A DNA stretch of 64,000 nucleotides from Streptococcus mitis (lineage in GTDB: Bacteria > Bacillota > Bacilli > Lactobacillales > Streptococcaceae): NCBI RefSeq assembly GCF_001281025.1, contig NZ_CP012646.1:277001-341000 (forward strand), written 5' to 3'. This document shows positions 8,912 to 18,006 of this stretch, piece after piece. Positions within the stretch are counted from its first letter, which is position 1. Every line of letters starts with the position of its first letter. A program made the position numbers and the translations under genes. The notes under the pieces were generated by a model, which was not told the DNA's origin, made no database searches, and saw only the letters and a list, made by a program, of their open reading frames with translations.

Positions 8912-9676
8912 CTAGAACTGAAAGGCTATCTCAAGACAGAGTTCCAAGGCCTTCTCGAAAGCTTCTGAACCCCAGTCACGACTATCGTACTGATTCAAGT
9001 CTGCTAAGGAGTCAGCTGTGAACAACAATTCACCCCAGAGAACCCCTCGCAGTTGGGCTACTGCCGCAAGCGCCGAACACTCCATCTCCACAACAGCACA
9101 GCCTTCTTCCTTGCGATAAGCCACCTTTTCAGCCGTTTCTCGGTAAAAACCATCTGTCGTCCAGGTCATGACTTCTTCATAGGGAATCCCTCTGGCCTCC
9201 AAAACTCGCTCAATAGCAGTAATAGCCTCTGTCTGAATTTCCATATAACGAGAAGGTGCCACATAGTGATAACTGGCTCCTTCATCTCGCAGAGCACGAA
9301 CAGGGACTAAAAAGGCATTTTCTTCTATATCAGCCAACACACCACAGGTACCTGTAGAGATAATCTGCTCCACACCATAGCCAATCAACCAATCCATAAA
9401 CTGGGCTGCTGGAGCGGAGCCGACAGGAGCCTGAGCCAGACAGATCTCCTCACCCTTGTAGTTGATAACATAGACTGGATAGGACTTGGTGGCAGAAATG
9501 AATTCTCCGACACAGTCCGCCCCGACTTCCCTCGCATAGCGGTCAATCTCCTCACCTAAAAAAGCATAGACACACTTCTTTGGCAAGTGCATATCCAGCC
9601 CCTCGTGATCAGGCATGATGACAGCCTGAGAATTGTCATCAAACTCTAAAATAGGAATCGCATGTTTCTGAATCAT
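8912..9676 (-). CDS. nucleoside phosphorylase (PNP/UDP phosphorylase family)
   Basis: Predicted phosphorolysis of nucleosides to base plus ribose-1-phosphate, 254 residues. Family signatures: GSAPAAQFMDWLIGYG, the ISTGTCGVL phosphate-binding turn, and VEMECSALAAVAQLRG with the Glu-Met-Glu that contacts ribose; TADSL near the end contains an Asp in the base-binding loop. Uridine phosphorylase-like members look the same, so the base preference is not decided. It lies 33 bases upstream of trkH with no clear functional link. Confidence 0.85.
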   Translation of the reverse strand: MIQKHAIPILEFDDNSQAVIMPDHEGLDMHLPKKCVYAFLGEEIDRYAREVGADCVGEFISATKSYPVYVINYKGEEICLAQAPVGSAPAAQFMDWLIGYGVEQIISTGTCGVLADIEENAFLVPVRALRDEGASYHYVAPSRYMEIQTEAITAIERVLEARGIPYEEVMTWTTDGFYRETAEKVAYRKEEGCAVVEMECSALAAVAQLRGVLWGELLFTADSLADLNQYDSRDWGSEAFEKALELCLEIAFQF

Positions 9677-9753
9677 AGGCTACCTCCTCTAATTTTGTAC
9701 TATTGTATCAAAAACTGACCGAGTGTCAAGGAGGAAACTGATGAACTGAGGAG

Positions 9754-9781
9754 AAAAAAGCATCTCAGTTAGAGATGCTTT
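9754..9781 (-). terminator. terminator downstream of the acetyltransferase
   Basis: AAAGCATCTC and GAGATGCTTT, a perfect 10-bp stem with a 5-base loop and a run of six T on the minus strand. Confidence 0.85.
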
Positions 9782-9893
9782 AAAATTGCTTAATGAAACA
9801 AACTTGCTAAAATATAGAGTAGGTAAATGTGAGCTGGGTAAAAGATAATGGAACCTATAAAAAGAAATAACACCCCCCTGTTCCTTTCTACTT

Positions 9894-10450
9894 CTATTCC
9901 ACAGGTATCTCCTTAATCACGCGCGCGGGATTACCAGCTAGAACAACATTGTCTCCAAAGGACTTGGTAATCACAGCCCCCGCTCCAGCCACTACGTTAT
10001 TTCCCAGTGTCACTCCCGGAAGGACAATGACACCACCTCCTGCCCAGAAATTGTCACCGATAGTAATAGGTTTGCCGTATTCAACCCCTGAATTGCGTTC
10101 CTGCGGATCTAGTGGATGGGGGGAGTCAAGAACTGACAGTTGGGGCCAATCATAGCATTGTCTCCGATGCGAATCGGGCAAACATCCAGCATGGTCAAGT
10201 TCCAATTAGAATAAAAATTTTCTCCTAGATGGATATTAACCCCATAATCGACCACCAGGCGTGGATTGATATAGAGATTTTTCCCAGTCGAACCAAGCCA
10301 AGTCTTGATAATCTCCGCCCCCTTCAAGGGATCTTCTTCCTTGTTAAAGGCAGCCTGTTTTTGGCGAGAAGCCTGAGCCAAGGTCCGCAACTCAGAGTCA
10401 AACGGATGATAGGATTCGCCTGCTATCATTTTCTGGTATTCACTGGTCAT
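9894..10450 (-). pseudogene. maltose/galactoside O-acetyltransferase, frameshifted
   Basis: Left-handed beta-helix (hexapeptide) acetyltransferase of the Maa/LacA family. The start at 10450 has AAGGAG upstream and gives MTSEYQKMIAGESYHPFD. The frame runs to ...[10 protein letters not shown], then breaks; the rest ([18 protein letters not shown] to the stop at 9894) continues in another frame. The break lies in a run of six G on the plus strand (10118-10123). Family members read LTPLHPLDP here, so the loss of one base explains it. The hexapeptide repeats and the [11 protein letters not shown] end are otherwise intact, so it is a very recent pseudogene or a sequencing error in the homopolymer. 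Confidence 0.8.
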
Positions 10451-10556
10451 TGTATTCTTCTCCTTATTCCCTACTATCATATCAAATTTTCTACATATCT
10501 GACTAGAATAAGGGGTACTTTCTACAGTTTATGCTTTGATTTTCATCACATCTTGC

Positions 10557-11411
10557 CTATCTTGCTAAACGAATACGGGTCACAATTCCGTCTGGATCTG
10601 TAACTTCCAGCTGGCTAGATGTCAGCCACTTAACTGGTGCATCAACTTCTTGTGCTCGCTGGGCAATCGTTAACAGTTCTTCTTTATGTGCGACTTCAAT
10701 GACATAATAGGCTAAGCCTGGCAAGCCTTGCTTACGTGGAGCCAGATTTTTTCCACCCCATTCGTTGACTGCTAAATGATGATGGTAGTCCCCAGCTGCA
10801 ATCCAACTAGCGCTAGGCACACTAAATTTATCCTCTAGCCCTAACACCTTTTGATAAAACTGGCTGGACTTTCGACTATCCTTGACGGAAAGATGAATAT
10901 GCCCCATTCTCGTACCTTCTGCTAGGAAAAAGGGCTCTACTCTTTCCCCCAACTCATAGATGTCCTGCGCCGCAAGAGCCTCCGTCACCCCGATAATACG
11001 CCCATCTTCTCGAATGTCCCATTTGGAAACTGGTTTATCTCGATAGAGTTCAATGCCGTTTCCCTCCAAATCTTCCAAGTAAATGGCCTCACTGTAACCA
11101 TGGTCTGCACCGCCGACAAGAGGAATCTGTAAATCAGTCAAGTGTTTCAAGACATCAGCCAAAGTCTTGCGTGTGGGCAAGAGAATAGCCAGATGGTAAA
11201 GGCCATAATGTTCCCTTACTTCTCCGATCTCTTGTGTTTGAATCAGCTGAACCAAGGCTTTTCCACCAAGACCTAGAATAACCTCTGTCTCAGTCTGAGA
11301 TAAGATTTCTAAACCAATAACTTGCTGATAAAAGGCAGTTTGACTTGCCAAATCCTTTACATTCAAAACTGCCTCTGCCAGATAAATGTGGCTCTTGTAT
11401 TCATATGTCAT
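10557..11411 (-). CDS. catE: two-domain VOC/glyoxalase family protein, catechol 2,3-dioxygenase-like (CatE)
   Basis: 284 residues with two vicinal-oxygen-chelate modules: the first starts AEAVLNVKDLASQTAFYQQVIGL, the second GHIHLSVKDSRKSSQFYQKVLGL. Candidate metal ligands are the His of MGHIHLSV, the His cluster of YHHHLAVNEW and Glu of YVIEV. Ring cleavage of catechols is the family assignment; the real substrate is unknown. In pneumococcus a gene of this type is, as I recall, controlled by the quinone-sensing repressor SifR. A perfect inverted repeat lies between the -10 region and the ATG. Confidence 0.8.
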   Translation of the reverse strand: MTYEYKSHIYLAEAVLNVKDLASQTAFYQQVIGLEILSQTETEVILGLGGKALVQLIQTQEIGEVREHYGLYHLAILLPTRKTLADVLKHLTDLQIPLVGGADHGYSEAIYLEDLEGNGIELYRDKPVSKWDIREDGRIIGVTEALAAQDIYELGERVEPFFLAEGTRMGHIHLSVKDSRKSSQFYQKVLGLEDKFSVPSASWIAAGDYHHHLAVNEWGGKNLAPRKQGLPGLAYYVIEVAHKEELLTIAQRAQEVDAPVKWLTSSQLEVTDPDGIVTRIRLAR

Positions 11412-11428
11412 AAATGGTCCTCTTCTTG

Positions 11429-11449
11429 TTGTAATATTTTTTATTACAA
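11429..11449 (-). promoter_or_regulatory. operator-like inverted repeat upstream of catE
   Basis: TTGTAATA-5 bases-TATTACAA, perfect 8-base arms, immediately downstream of a TATAAT-like -10. It is well placed for a repressor. A quinone- or redox-responsive repressor is the natural candidate given the catE product; this is inference. Confidence 0.6.
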
Positions 11450-11610
11450 TTATTATATAATTTCCATCAAGAAAGTCAAGCTAGGCAACTTATAGATTAT
11501 AATTCTGTCATCTTGCCTATATGACACTAAACCAAGAAAATCTACAGAGAATTGACAATCAAACCATTGAAAATTTTTACCAACTCTAAGATGACTCTCA
11601 TCTCAACCCA

Positions 11611-11652
11611 AAAAGAAAAGGAGCGGATATGATATCCTACTCCTTTTTCTTG
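11611..11652 (-). terminator. terminator of the 1001-aa surface protein gene
   Basis: Long hairpin 20 bases after the stop codon (arms AAAAGGAGTAGGATATC and GATATCCGCTCCTTTT with small internal mismatches), followed by CTTTTT on the minus strand. Confidence 0.75.
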
Positions 11653-11671
11653 TCAGAAAATCTAATTAGAA

Positions 11672-14600
11672 TTAGTCTTCTTTTTTCTTGCGAGCAACAA
11701 GTCCAAATCCACTCAAGACACCTAAAAGTCCAAATGTTGCTAAGCTAGCGTTGGCTTCTGTACCAGTGTTAGGAAGTTCAGCTTGTCCTGTTTGAGGTAA
11801 CTCTTCCCCAGATTCTGAGTGTTTCCCATAAGATGACTTGTCCTCTTCTTGGGCAACCGCTTCATCTTGATGAGAACCTTCTTGTTTTGTAGGTTCATCA
11901 ATCTTAACAGAATTTGACTGAAGGTATTCTTGATTCTGTGGTTTCGTTACATCATCACCTATTAACTCAGTATACAAATGGGTAACAATGCCATCTTTTT
12001 CATGGGTCATTGTATATCGATATTTCTTACCATTTTTCGATATGATATCAGATTTAGGAGCCAATTTACCAATTTGAATTGGAACGAGTTCTTCATTCGA
12101 TTCAATAATAATATGACGAGTAATCAATAATGGAGCTACAGGATGAATCGCTGGTTCGCCCTTCTCGCTTACAACTCCTTCTGGTAATGTTGGTCGTACT
12201 TCCGGTTCACCCTTCTCACTTACAACTCCTTCTGGTAACTCTGGCTGTACTTCTGGTTCACCTTTTTCACTAAAGTATTCTAAAAAGTCATAAATAACTG
12301 TTTTTTCATTTTCATCAACTGTACCTATTTCAGGCGCTGAAGTAGCACGATGTCCTTTATAGAAATAAATTTTCCCATCTTTTTGAAGCAGTGTCCCTAC
12401 TTTAGGAGCAACAGACGTATATTCATCCCCGATAGAAGCATCTTGTTTTAAGACTTTCCCTTCTGCTATTTCAGTAGTTGTTCCTTCTAACATGTATTTT
12501 GCAAATACATTTCCACCAGTTGCTAGTTTATAGACATAGGTAATTTCAGTAGTTCCTGAAACAACTTTCCCTGTTTCTGTAGGAGAGCCTGTTTTCAGTC
12601 CTACTAGTTTATATTTTTTACCATCTTTGGTTATTTCTTGTAGTTTTACCGTTGTAGCATCATATGAAACCTCTTTGTTTGTTGTCGTTGGTGTTCCTAC
12701 TACTACTTTTTGATTATCCTTATTTAAGTAATATTTAGTTTCTGTAGAAGATATCACTGCATCTTTAACAACATCTGTACTTTCTTTAATAGAAGTTCCA
12801 TCTGCTAATTCATACTTAACAATGACACTACCTTTACTCTCAGTAGTTTCTGTTTCTTCCTTAGCGTAGATGTTTTTAACATTAGTTAGTTGATCACTAA
12901 TATGGTAAGCACGGGTTGGTTGGTATAAGTCGTAATAATGAATTTCACTATAAATAGGCTCAGATATTGACGCATGTTGTTCATATTTCGTAGGTGCGGC
13001 AATTCTATATCGAACTCCATCTTTTTCATATTCTTTATATAATTGGCCTAATCCATATTGATATCTAGTATCTTCACTATAATATTTCGAACCAAAATAG
13101 CCAAATCTATAAGCTAAATAAGTTTTTTCTGGTTGATTAGAATCATGATCTTCACTAGGATAATAAGAATCTGTACTCTTATCTCCTAGTTTAAAATCTA
13201 CATTTACTTCAAACACATTTTTTACAAAATTTGCATTTGTTGGAACTTGGTCGACATACTGAATTGCTTTATGAGCCTCTTTAAACTTCGTGACATTTGC
13301 TTTTTCACTCTCGTAGTTAGCAGTGTCTTTAAACTCTTCAATATTTCCAACAAATTTTGGTTCTACTTTATCTCGAGAATTTTTCCATCCTACTGTAATT
13401 TCTTTTTCGCCAAACATTTCTTTTAGCTTAGTTATATATTCTGTCACATCGTTATATTTTACAAACTTTCCGTTTTCTCTTATATAACCATTAAACTCCT
13501 GATGTACAGAATAAGTAGGACGATTCTTATTATCTACTGCATTTTTATTTGTTAATGTAACCTTATAGATTTCTTCCCATGTCTTTTCTTTTTCAGAGTT
13601 AGTGACATCTTCGTCTTTTAAATCTCTTAATCTCTCATCTAAAAGATTATTTAAGCCTTCCTCTAATGCTTTCTCATTAAAAAATGCACCCGCCGTATAC
13701 GCTTCTTGTTCCGTTGCTGTAGAAACAGATTCTTTTAATGCTACCTCATTTTTTTCAACAACTAATATAGTATCTCCTTCCTTAATTCCACCATCAGTTG
13801 TTATATTTTCTTTTGTAAAATCTTTAGCATCATTTTCACCTTGTTTAAATGTTTCAACAGCCCAAGAATCATTGGCTGTAGTTGGTTTTGTGGCTAAAAC
13901 ATACTTCCCATATTTTCCTTCATCAGTTTCAGAAACTAACCAAACTCGACTACCTTCTTTAATATTGTTATAGCGAATACTTCCATCTTCATTATGCAAG
14001 TTTCCAGGATTTGCATGTACTGTAATATCATTGAAAGTTGTTTCCTTAGCAGTCCCCTCATGTTTATCTACTTCTGTATCAATCTTATGATATTTTTCTC
14101 CGTTCTTTTCTAAAACTTTATCAGCTTCTTTGATTTTACTTAAAACATCATTAGTTAAATTTGCTACATTTCCTTCATAACGTTTGCCAAAAAGTCCACG
14201 AATTTTATAATCCATAGTAGTACTAGAAAGGTGTTTATCACCAACAGGAATTTCTACATCAGATTCTTCTTTCAGCACTTCGCCTTCTTTTGTGACATAA
14301 GAAATTTTTGAATCCTTAAAGTTATCTTCTCCTTGTTTTTTTATAGTTTCCTTTTCAACTCTGTCTAAATTATATTTGGCTCTACCTTCATTCTCGCGAT
14401 GATTTCTTTCATATCCATCTTCTGTCCCCGTTGCATGATAATTCAAACCATCAAACACATGCATTTTCGGCATTGTATAACTACCCACACCATTACTCAA
14501 TGTTTCCATTTTCACATTATCTTTTGCAGGTGTTACTGTAGTTTCATTAGCTGTATTTGTAGTTTCTTCAGCCAATACCGGACTAGCTCCAACAACCATC

Positions 14601-14677
14601 ATCCCTAATAAAACAGACGCTGCACCAATTCCTTTATATTTACGTAATGAATATTTTTGAATTGTATCTTTTTTCAT
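11672..14677 (-). CDS. large LPxTG cell-wall surface protein with MucBP-like repeats
   Basis: 1001 residues. YSIRK-type signal (KYSLRKYKGIGAASVLLG, cleavage near VLAEE). Residues about 50-640 form a long Lys/Glu-rich region with no motif I recognise. Then come beta-rich repeats resembling MucBP modules (GSVIVKYELADGTSIKES, and GGNVFAKYMLEGTTTEI), then three short repeats of the form SEKGEPEVxPxLPEGVV (the third degenerate), and a C-terminal domain before two sortase-like motifs, LPQTG (960-964) and LPNTG (968-972), a hydrophobic helix and RKKKED. SEKGEPEV units also occur in zinc-metalloprotease (Zmp/IgA protease) proteins, and in TIGR4 I recall zmpC near here, but no HExxH motif is present. 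Probable adhesin; ligand unknown. Confidence 0.85.
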   Translation of the reverse strand: MKKDTIQKYSLRKYKGIGAASVLLGMMVVGASPVLAEETTNTANETTVTPAKDNVKMETLSNGVGSYTMPKMHVFDGLNYHATGTEDGYERNHRENEGRAKYNLDRVEKETIKKQGEDNFKDSKISYVTKEGEVLKEESDVEIPVGDKHLSSTTMDYKIRGLFGKRYEGNVANLTNDVLSKIKEADKVLEKNGEKYHKIDTEVDKHEGTAKETTFNDITVHANPGNLHNEDGSIRYNNIKEGSRVWLVSETDEGKYGKYVLATKPTTANDSWAVETFKQGENDAKDFTKENITTDGGIKEGDTILVVEKNEVALKESVSTATEQEAYTAGAFFNEKALEEGLNNLLDERLRDLKDEDVTNSEKEKTWEEIYKVTLTNKNAVDNKNRPTYSVHQEFNGYIRENGKFVKYNDVTEYITKLKEMFGEKEITVGWKNSRDKVEPKFVGNIEEFKDTANYESEKANVTKFKEAHKAIQYVDQVPTNANFVKNVFEVNVDFKLGDKSTDSYYPSEDHDSNQPEKTYLAYRFGYFGSKYYSEDTRYQYGLGQLYKEYEKDGVRYRIAAPTKYEQHASISEPIYSEIHYYDLYQPTRAYHISDQLTNVKNIYAKEETETTESKGSVIVKYELADGTSIKESTDVVKDAVISSTETKYYLNKDNQKVVVGTPTTTNKEVSYDATTVKLQEITKDGKKYKLVGLKTGSPTETGKVVSGTTEITYVYKLATGGNVFAKYMLEGTTTEIAEGKVLKQDASIGDEYTSVAPKVGTLLQKDGKIYFYKGHRATSAPEIGTVDENEKTVIYDFLEYFSEKGEPEVQPELPEGVVSEKGEPEVRPTLPEGVVSEKGEPAIHPVAPLLITRHIIIESNEELVPIQIGKLAPKSDIISKNGKKYRYTMTHEKDGIVTHLYTELIGDDVTKPQNQEYLQSNSVKIDEPTKQEGSHQDEAVAQEEDKSSYGKHSESGEELPQTGQAELPNTGTEANASLATFGLLGVLSGFGLVARKKKED

Positions 14678-14786
14678 AAGGTCTTTTCCCTTTTATTTCT
14701 TTCTACTCATTATAAAAAATTATACTAACTATACTAGTATATCACTCTTAGTTTCCTTTATCAAACAATTATACATAAAGGAAATT

Positions 14787-14833
14787 AAAAAAAATAGATA
14801 ATAAGATATCCAATAAAATCTCATTATCTATTT
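14787..14833 (-). terminator. terminator downstream of the GT4 gene
   Basis: AAATAGATAAT and ATTATCTATTT arms followed by a run of about seven T on the minus strand, just after the stop at 14839. Confidence 0.75.
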
Positions 14834-14838
14834 CATTT

Positions 14839-16158
14839 TTAGGCGTTCATGAGTGATAAATATCTCTTAGAAACTTGTTCTTTTGAATAGCGATTCACAA
14901 ACTTACTTGTATTTTCTAGCTCGATTTCTTTATCAGTCTCATATAAACACTTGATAAGATGCGCTAAATCCTCTGGTGTATCATATAAGCAAATATCTGA
15001 GTTCTTAGATGCATAATATTGATGAGCAATTTCAACATTAGAAAGCAAGGGAATCAATCCAAAACTCATGGCTTCAACGCAGGCATTGGCAAATAATTCC
15101 TTTTGGGAAGTTGAAATATAGCCATCATGTTCCCAATAAGGTACCTCATCTACATATCCAACAACATGAATGGTAGATGGCAAAGTCGGATACTCTTTCT
15201 TCAATTTGTCAATATCTCCACCATATAAGAATACCTCTACAGGTAGGTCTTCTTGTTCTAACTTCCTAAAGGCTTCTATAATCCATTCTACCCTTTTTAC
15301 CTTACTCATATTCCCTACATAACAATAGGAACTAGGCTTTCTTCTTTGTAATACTACTGAGGAAACTTGAGGTGCAAAAATCGGTGGCATAAATTGTGCG
15401 TGATACCCTAAATCTTGCAAGATTGATGTTAATACTTCTGACGCTACTAAATATCTAGTTTTTCTTCTTAGATTATGAGCTGGATTTAGCAATACATTAT
15501 CATGGATATATTCCCAATAGAGACGGTTTGTATTTTCTACAAAGCGCCATAATTTGGGAGTCACCACGTTATGTTGATCTCGAATTAAGATGTCTTTCTT
15601 ATCTGTAAGACTGATTAATACCTGAATCAATAAGTCTTCATAGGTTAACCATTCTCCATCTTTATAATATAAATAATTGTCCTCCATCATATAAATGGGA
15701 CTTGGTTCTTCTCTTGGCTTATAGTACCGTGCCCGCATTGCTGTCGAACCATCTCGATTTAACCATTCCAGTTCTTCTTTTTTATTTTTCTTTAAATATA
15801 ATCCGGAAGTAAAATATAGGGTTTCATCTTCTAATTCAATGCTAGCCACAAATCCATTAACAACAGTCATTTTTCCATTAGGATACCTATCAATGATATC
15901 AGAAGGGCGAATACTTAATTCATCATGACCAATATCTGATTGATAATGGCTTACACTCACTAATTCATCCCTTTCAAAACCTATTTGTTCATAGCCAGCC
16001 TTCCAATCGGGTCGAACTTGAGGATGGGTTAAAATATATAGATGTCCCCAACCTAAATAATCTGCAATTTTCTTTCTAGATAATTGGGATGATTCAAATC
16101 CATATTTTCTAACCTCTCTTTGCCAGAGCCCTGGATGTATTGTAACCATTTTAGTCAT
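14839..16158 (-). CDS. family 4 (GT-B) glycosyltransferase
   Basis: 439 residues, no signal peptide. An N-terminal half with MVTIHPGLWQREVRKYGFES and DIGHDELSIRP, and a C-terminal GT4 domain with YCYVGNMSKVKRVEWIIEAF and the E-x7-E signature ELFANACVE typical of retaining GT4 enzymes. The start has AGGAG 8 bases upstream. It is paralogous over its whole length to the broken gene at 18007-19333. It is separated from the sialyltransferase-like gene by a terminator and so is probably transcribed on its own. Sugar and acceptor unknown; glycosylation of a neighbouring surface protein is only a hypothesis. Confidence 0.8.
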   Translation of the reverse strand: MTKMVTIHPGLWQREVRKYGFESSQLSRKKIADYLGWGHLYILTHPQVRPDWKAGYEQIGFERDELVSVSHYQSDIGHDELSIRPSDIIDRYPNGKMTVVNGFVASIELEDETLYFTSGLYLKKNKKEELEWLNRDGSTAMRARYYKPREEPSPIYMMEDNYLYYKDGEWLTYEDLLIQVLISLTDKKDILIRDQHNVVTPKLWRFVENTNRLYWEYIHDNVLLNPAHNLRRKTRYLVASEVLTSILQDLGYHAQFMPPIFAPQVSSVVLQRRKPSSYCYVGNMSKVKRVEWIIEAFRKLEQEDLPVEVFLYGGDIDKLKKEYPTLPSTIHVVGYVDEVPYWEHDGYISTSQKELFANACVEAMSFGLIPLLSNVEIAHQYYASKNSDICLYDTPEDLAHLIKCLYETDKEIELENTSKFVNRYSKEQVSKRYLSLMNA

Positions 16159-16304
16159 AACAATCTCCTATCATATACGGTAACCTTCGCGACTCATTTA
16201 TCTGTACTTGTTTATCAGAAAGATTTACTAATCTGAATTATATCATATGAATCATACTTTTACTAGATTCTATCAATATACCTAACATCTACTTAATACC
16301 CCAA

Positions 16305-16332
16305 TAAAAAATCCAAGCTAGTGCATGGATTT
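16305..16332 (-). terminator. terminator of the neuA-GT52 operon
   Basis: AAATCCA and TGGATTT arms with a 10-base loop and a TTTTTT tail on the minus strand, 25 bases past the stop at 16358. Confidence 0.7.
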
Positions 16333-16357
16333 ACATTTCCTAATATATATATTTATG

Positions 16358-17236
16358 CTACCAGCCAAGTGAAACCCTTTCAAACTGACAACCTAAGCGT
16401 CGCAATTCTTTTTGACGGTCCTCATAGTAGGGGAGGGAAATACCTGTGATGGTCACATGGGGCAGGTCTTGTAAGTGGAGGCTGACTGATGAAGTAAAAT
16501 GATAGACCTGGACGAACTCGTATTCTTGAAAGAGTTGGGCTAGGACATCTTCAAAGATCAGCTCCGTCTCCAAGTAAGTCACGTTTGGAATAGTGAAGGT
16601 TTCCTTGGGATGAGGCAGATAGAGGTCAATGGCTAAGGCCTTGGCATAGGTACTAATAAAGCGGATGGAGATTTGGTCATCCTCTTCAGAGAACTTTTGA
16701 CCCAACAAGACCTTAACCGTCTTACCATTTGAAACGGGTGCTTGGGGCAGGTCAAAAAAATGCTCCAGATAAACAAGCTTTTCTCTAGCTACGACATGGT
16801 AGTCGCTGCGATAGAGAGTAAAGTGCTTTTCCGTCCGCTCAATCAAGTCATCTCTAGTCAAACCCAAAGGCCCCACCTGACTGGGTTGAAGAGGGAGAGC
16901 ATACATTCCCAAAGGGTAAATATCCGCATAGCCATCATCAAAACTCATGAGGTGTTGGTAGTTTGAACTAGCAACCAAGTCCAGAATCAAGCTATTGTCA
17001 AAGCTAGCATAAAAGATGGTGTCATAGTCGCCGGCCAGCTCCTGACAAATCTGAGCCAAGTCCTCTGTCGTCTGAGGATAATGAACATGGTCAAAATCCT
17101 TTGCATAATGCTCCTGACGAGCATTTTTTACAGGACTGACATAAAGGCTAACAAAGTCCTGATCAGGATAGAGTCCTTTGATATGCTGTGCAATCTTGGC
17201 CTGCAAGGGCGTTGTGGCAATGATGAGGTGTTTCAT
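16358..17236 (-). CDS. GT52-like sialyltransferase
   Basis: 292 residues, predicted CMP-sugar dependent glycosyltransferase. MKHLIIATTPLQAKIAQHIK at the N-terminus and the LMSFDDGYADIYP acidic motif (about residue 100) resemble the DDG motif of GT52 lipooligosaccharide sialyltransferases; a C-terminal VYHFTSSVSLHLQD segment resembles the Ser/Thr-rich loop that binds CMP in these families. The gene start overlaps the TGA of the CMP-sialate synthetase gene by 4 bases, which strongly supports a CMP-activated donor. Assignment rests on motifs and context, not on a search, and the linkage formed and acceptor are unknown. Confidence 0.7.
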   Translation of the reverse strand: MKHLIIATTPLQAKIAQHIKGLYPDQDFVSLYVSPVKNARQEHYAKDFDHVHYPQTTEDLAQICQELAGDYDTIFYASFDNSLILDLVASSNYQHLMSFDDGYADIYPLGMYALPLQPSQVGPLGLTRDDLIERTEKHFTLYRSDYHVVAREKLVYLEHFFDLPQAPVSNGKTVKVLLGQKFSEEDDQISIRFISTYAKALAIDLYLPHPKETFTIPNVTYLETELIFEDVLAQLFQEYEFVQVYHFTSSVSLHLQDLPHVTITGISLPYYEDRQKELRRLGCQFERVSLGW

Positions 17237-17937
17237 CTCTTTGATTCTCCTAGGTGGTGATGGTGTAGCAAGGTCTCAACGACTTCAAAGTCCAAGGCAT
17301 CGTCGATATCATAAGAATAGAGTTTGGGCATTTCATAGGCTACTGTCTTATCTGTGTAAAAGGTCTCATCTCGTAGGTAAAGGTCCTTGCGAGAAATCCA
17401 GATACTCCCGTTGGGATAATAATAGACAGGCTCTTTCTGCCGAGCATAGTGCTTGGAAACTTGAGGCGGACGGATAAATGACGACTCCGCCAACTGCAAG
17501 TAAAGACTACGACTCTTGTCCGCTTTAACACAGGAAATCAGATGGTCGGCCCCAGACTGACAGTAGAGTTGATAGGACTCAACGAGGTGCTCCACCTCTC
17601 TCAAGGGTGAGGTCACCTGTAGATTCACAAAGACCTGATCTTCCTCAAAGGGCTGTAAAAAGTCGCGTAAGGTTTCTAAGCTAGAGGTTGTTGCCAGGGC
17701 TAATTCTTTTGGTCTATGGACACAACAAATCTCTGGATAAGCTTGACGACAGAGTTCTAGATAGGCTAGAGAGTCTGAGGAAACCCAGATTTCACTAAAT
17801 AGCTTGGAGGCTAGAGCGACTTCTATGGTATAGAAAACCAAGGGTTTGCCTGCAAGCGGTTTGATATTTTTATCCACTAAGCCGCGTGAACCCGAACGAA
17901 TCAAAATGACGGCTGTGGGTTTAGATTTTGCTTTCAT
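17233..17937 (-). CDS. neuA: CMP-N-acylneuraminate cytidylyltransferase (NeuA family)
   Basis: 234 residues. Activates a nonulosonic acid such as sialic acid with CTP. Signatures: TAVILIRSGSRGLVDKNIKPLAGKPL (shortened relative to the usual ARGGSKG, with Arg, Gly-Ser and Lys-Asn kept), IWVSSDS, VNLQVTSPLRE, and the C-terminal YSYDIDDALDFEV carrying metal-binding Asp residues. It is translationally coupled to the sialyltransferase-like gene. No NeuB/NeuC synthesis genes are in the window, so the sugar must be made elsewhere or scavenged. Confidence 0.85.
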   Translation of the reverse strand: MKAKSKPTAVILIRSGSRGLVDKNIKPLAGKPLVFYTIEVALASKLFSEIWVSSDSLAYLELCRQAYPEICCVHRPKELALATTSSLETLRDFLQPFEEDQVFVNLQVTSPLREVEHLVESYQLYCQSGADHLISCVKADKSRSLYLQLAESSFIRPPQVSKHYARQKEPVYYYPNGSIWISRKDLYLRDETFYTDKTVAYEMPKLYSYDIDDALDFEVVETLLHHHHLGESKR

Positions 17938-18006
17938 ATAGTATTCCTTTAATTTTCTATTGTATTGGACTAGTAAGAAAAGCTAGATTGATCAACTTAC
18001 AACATC

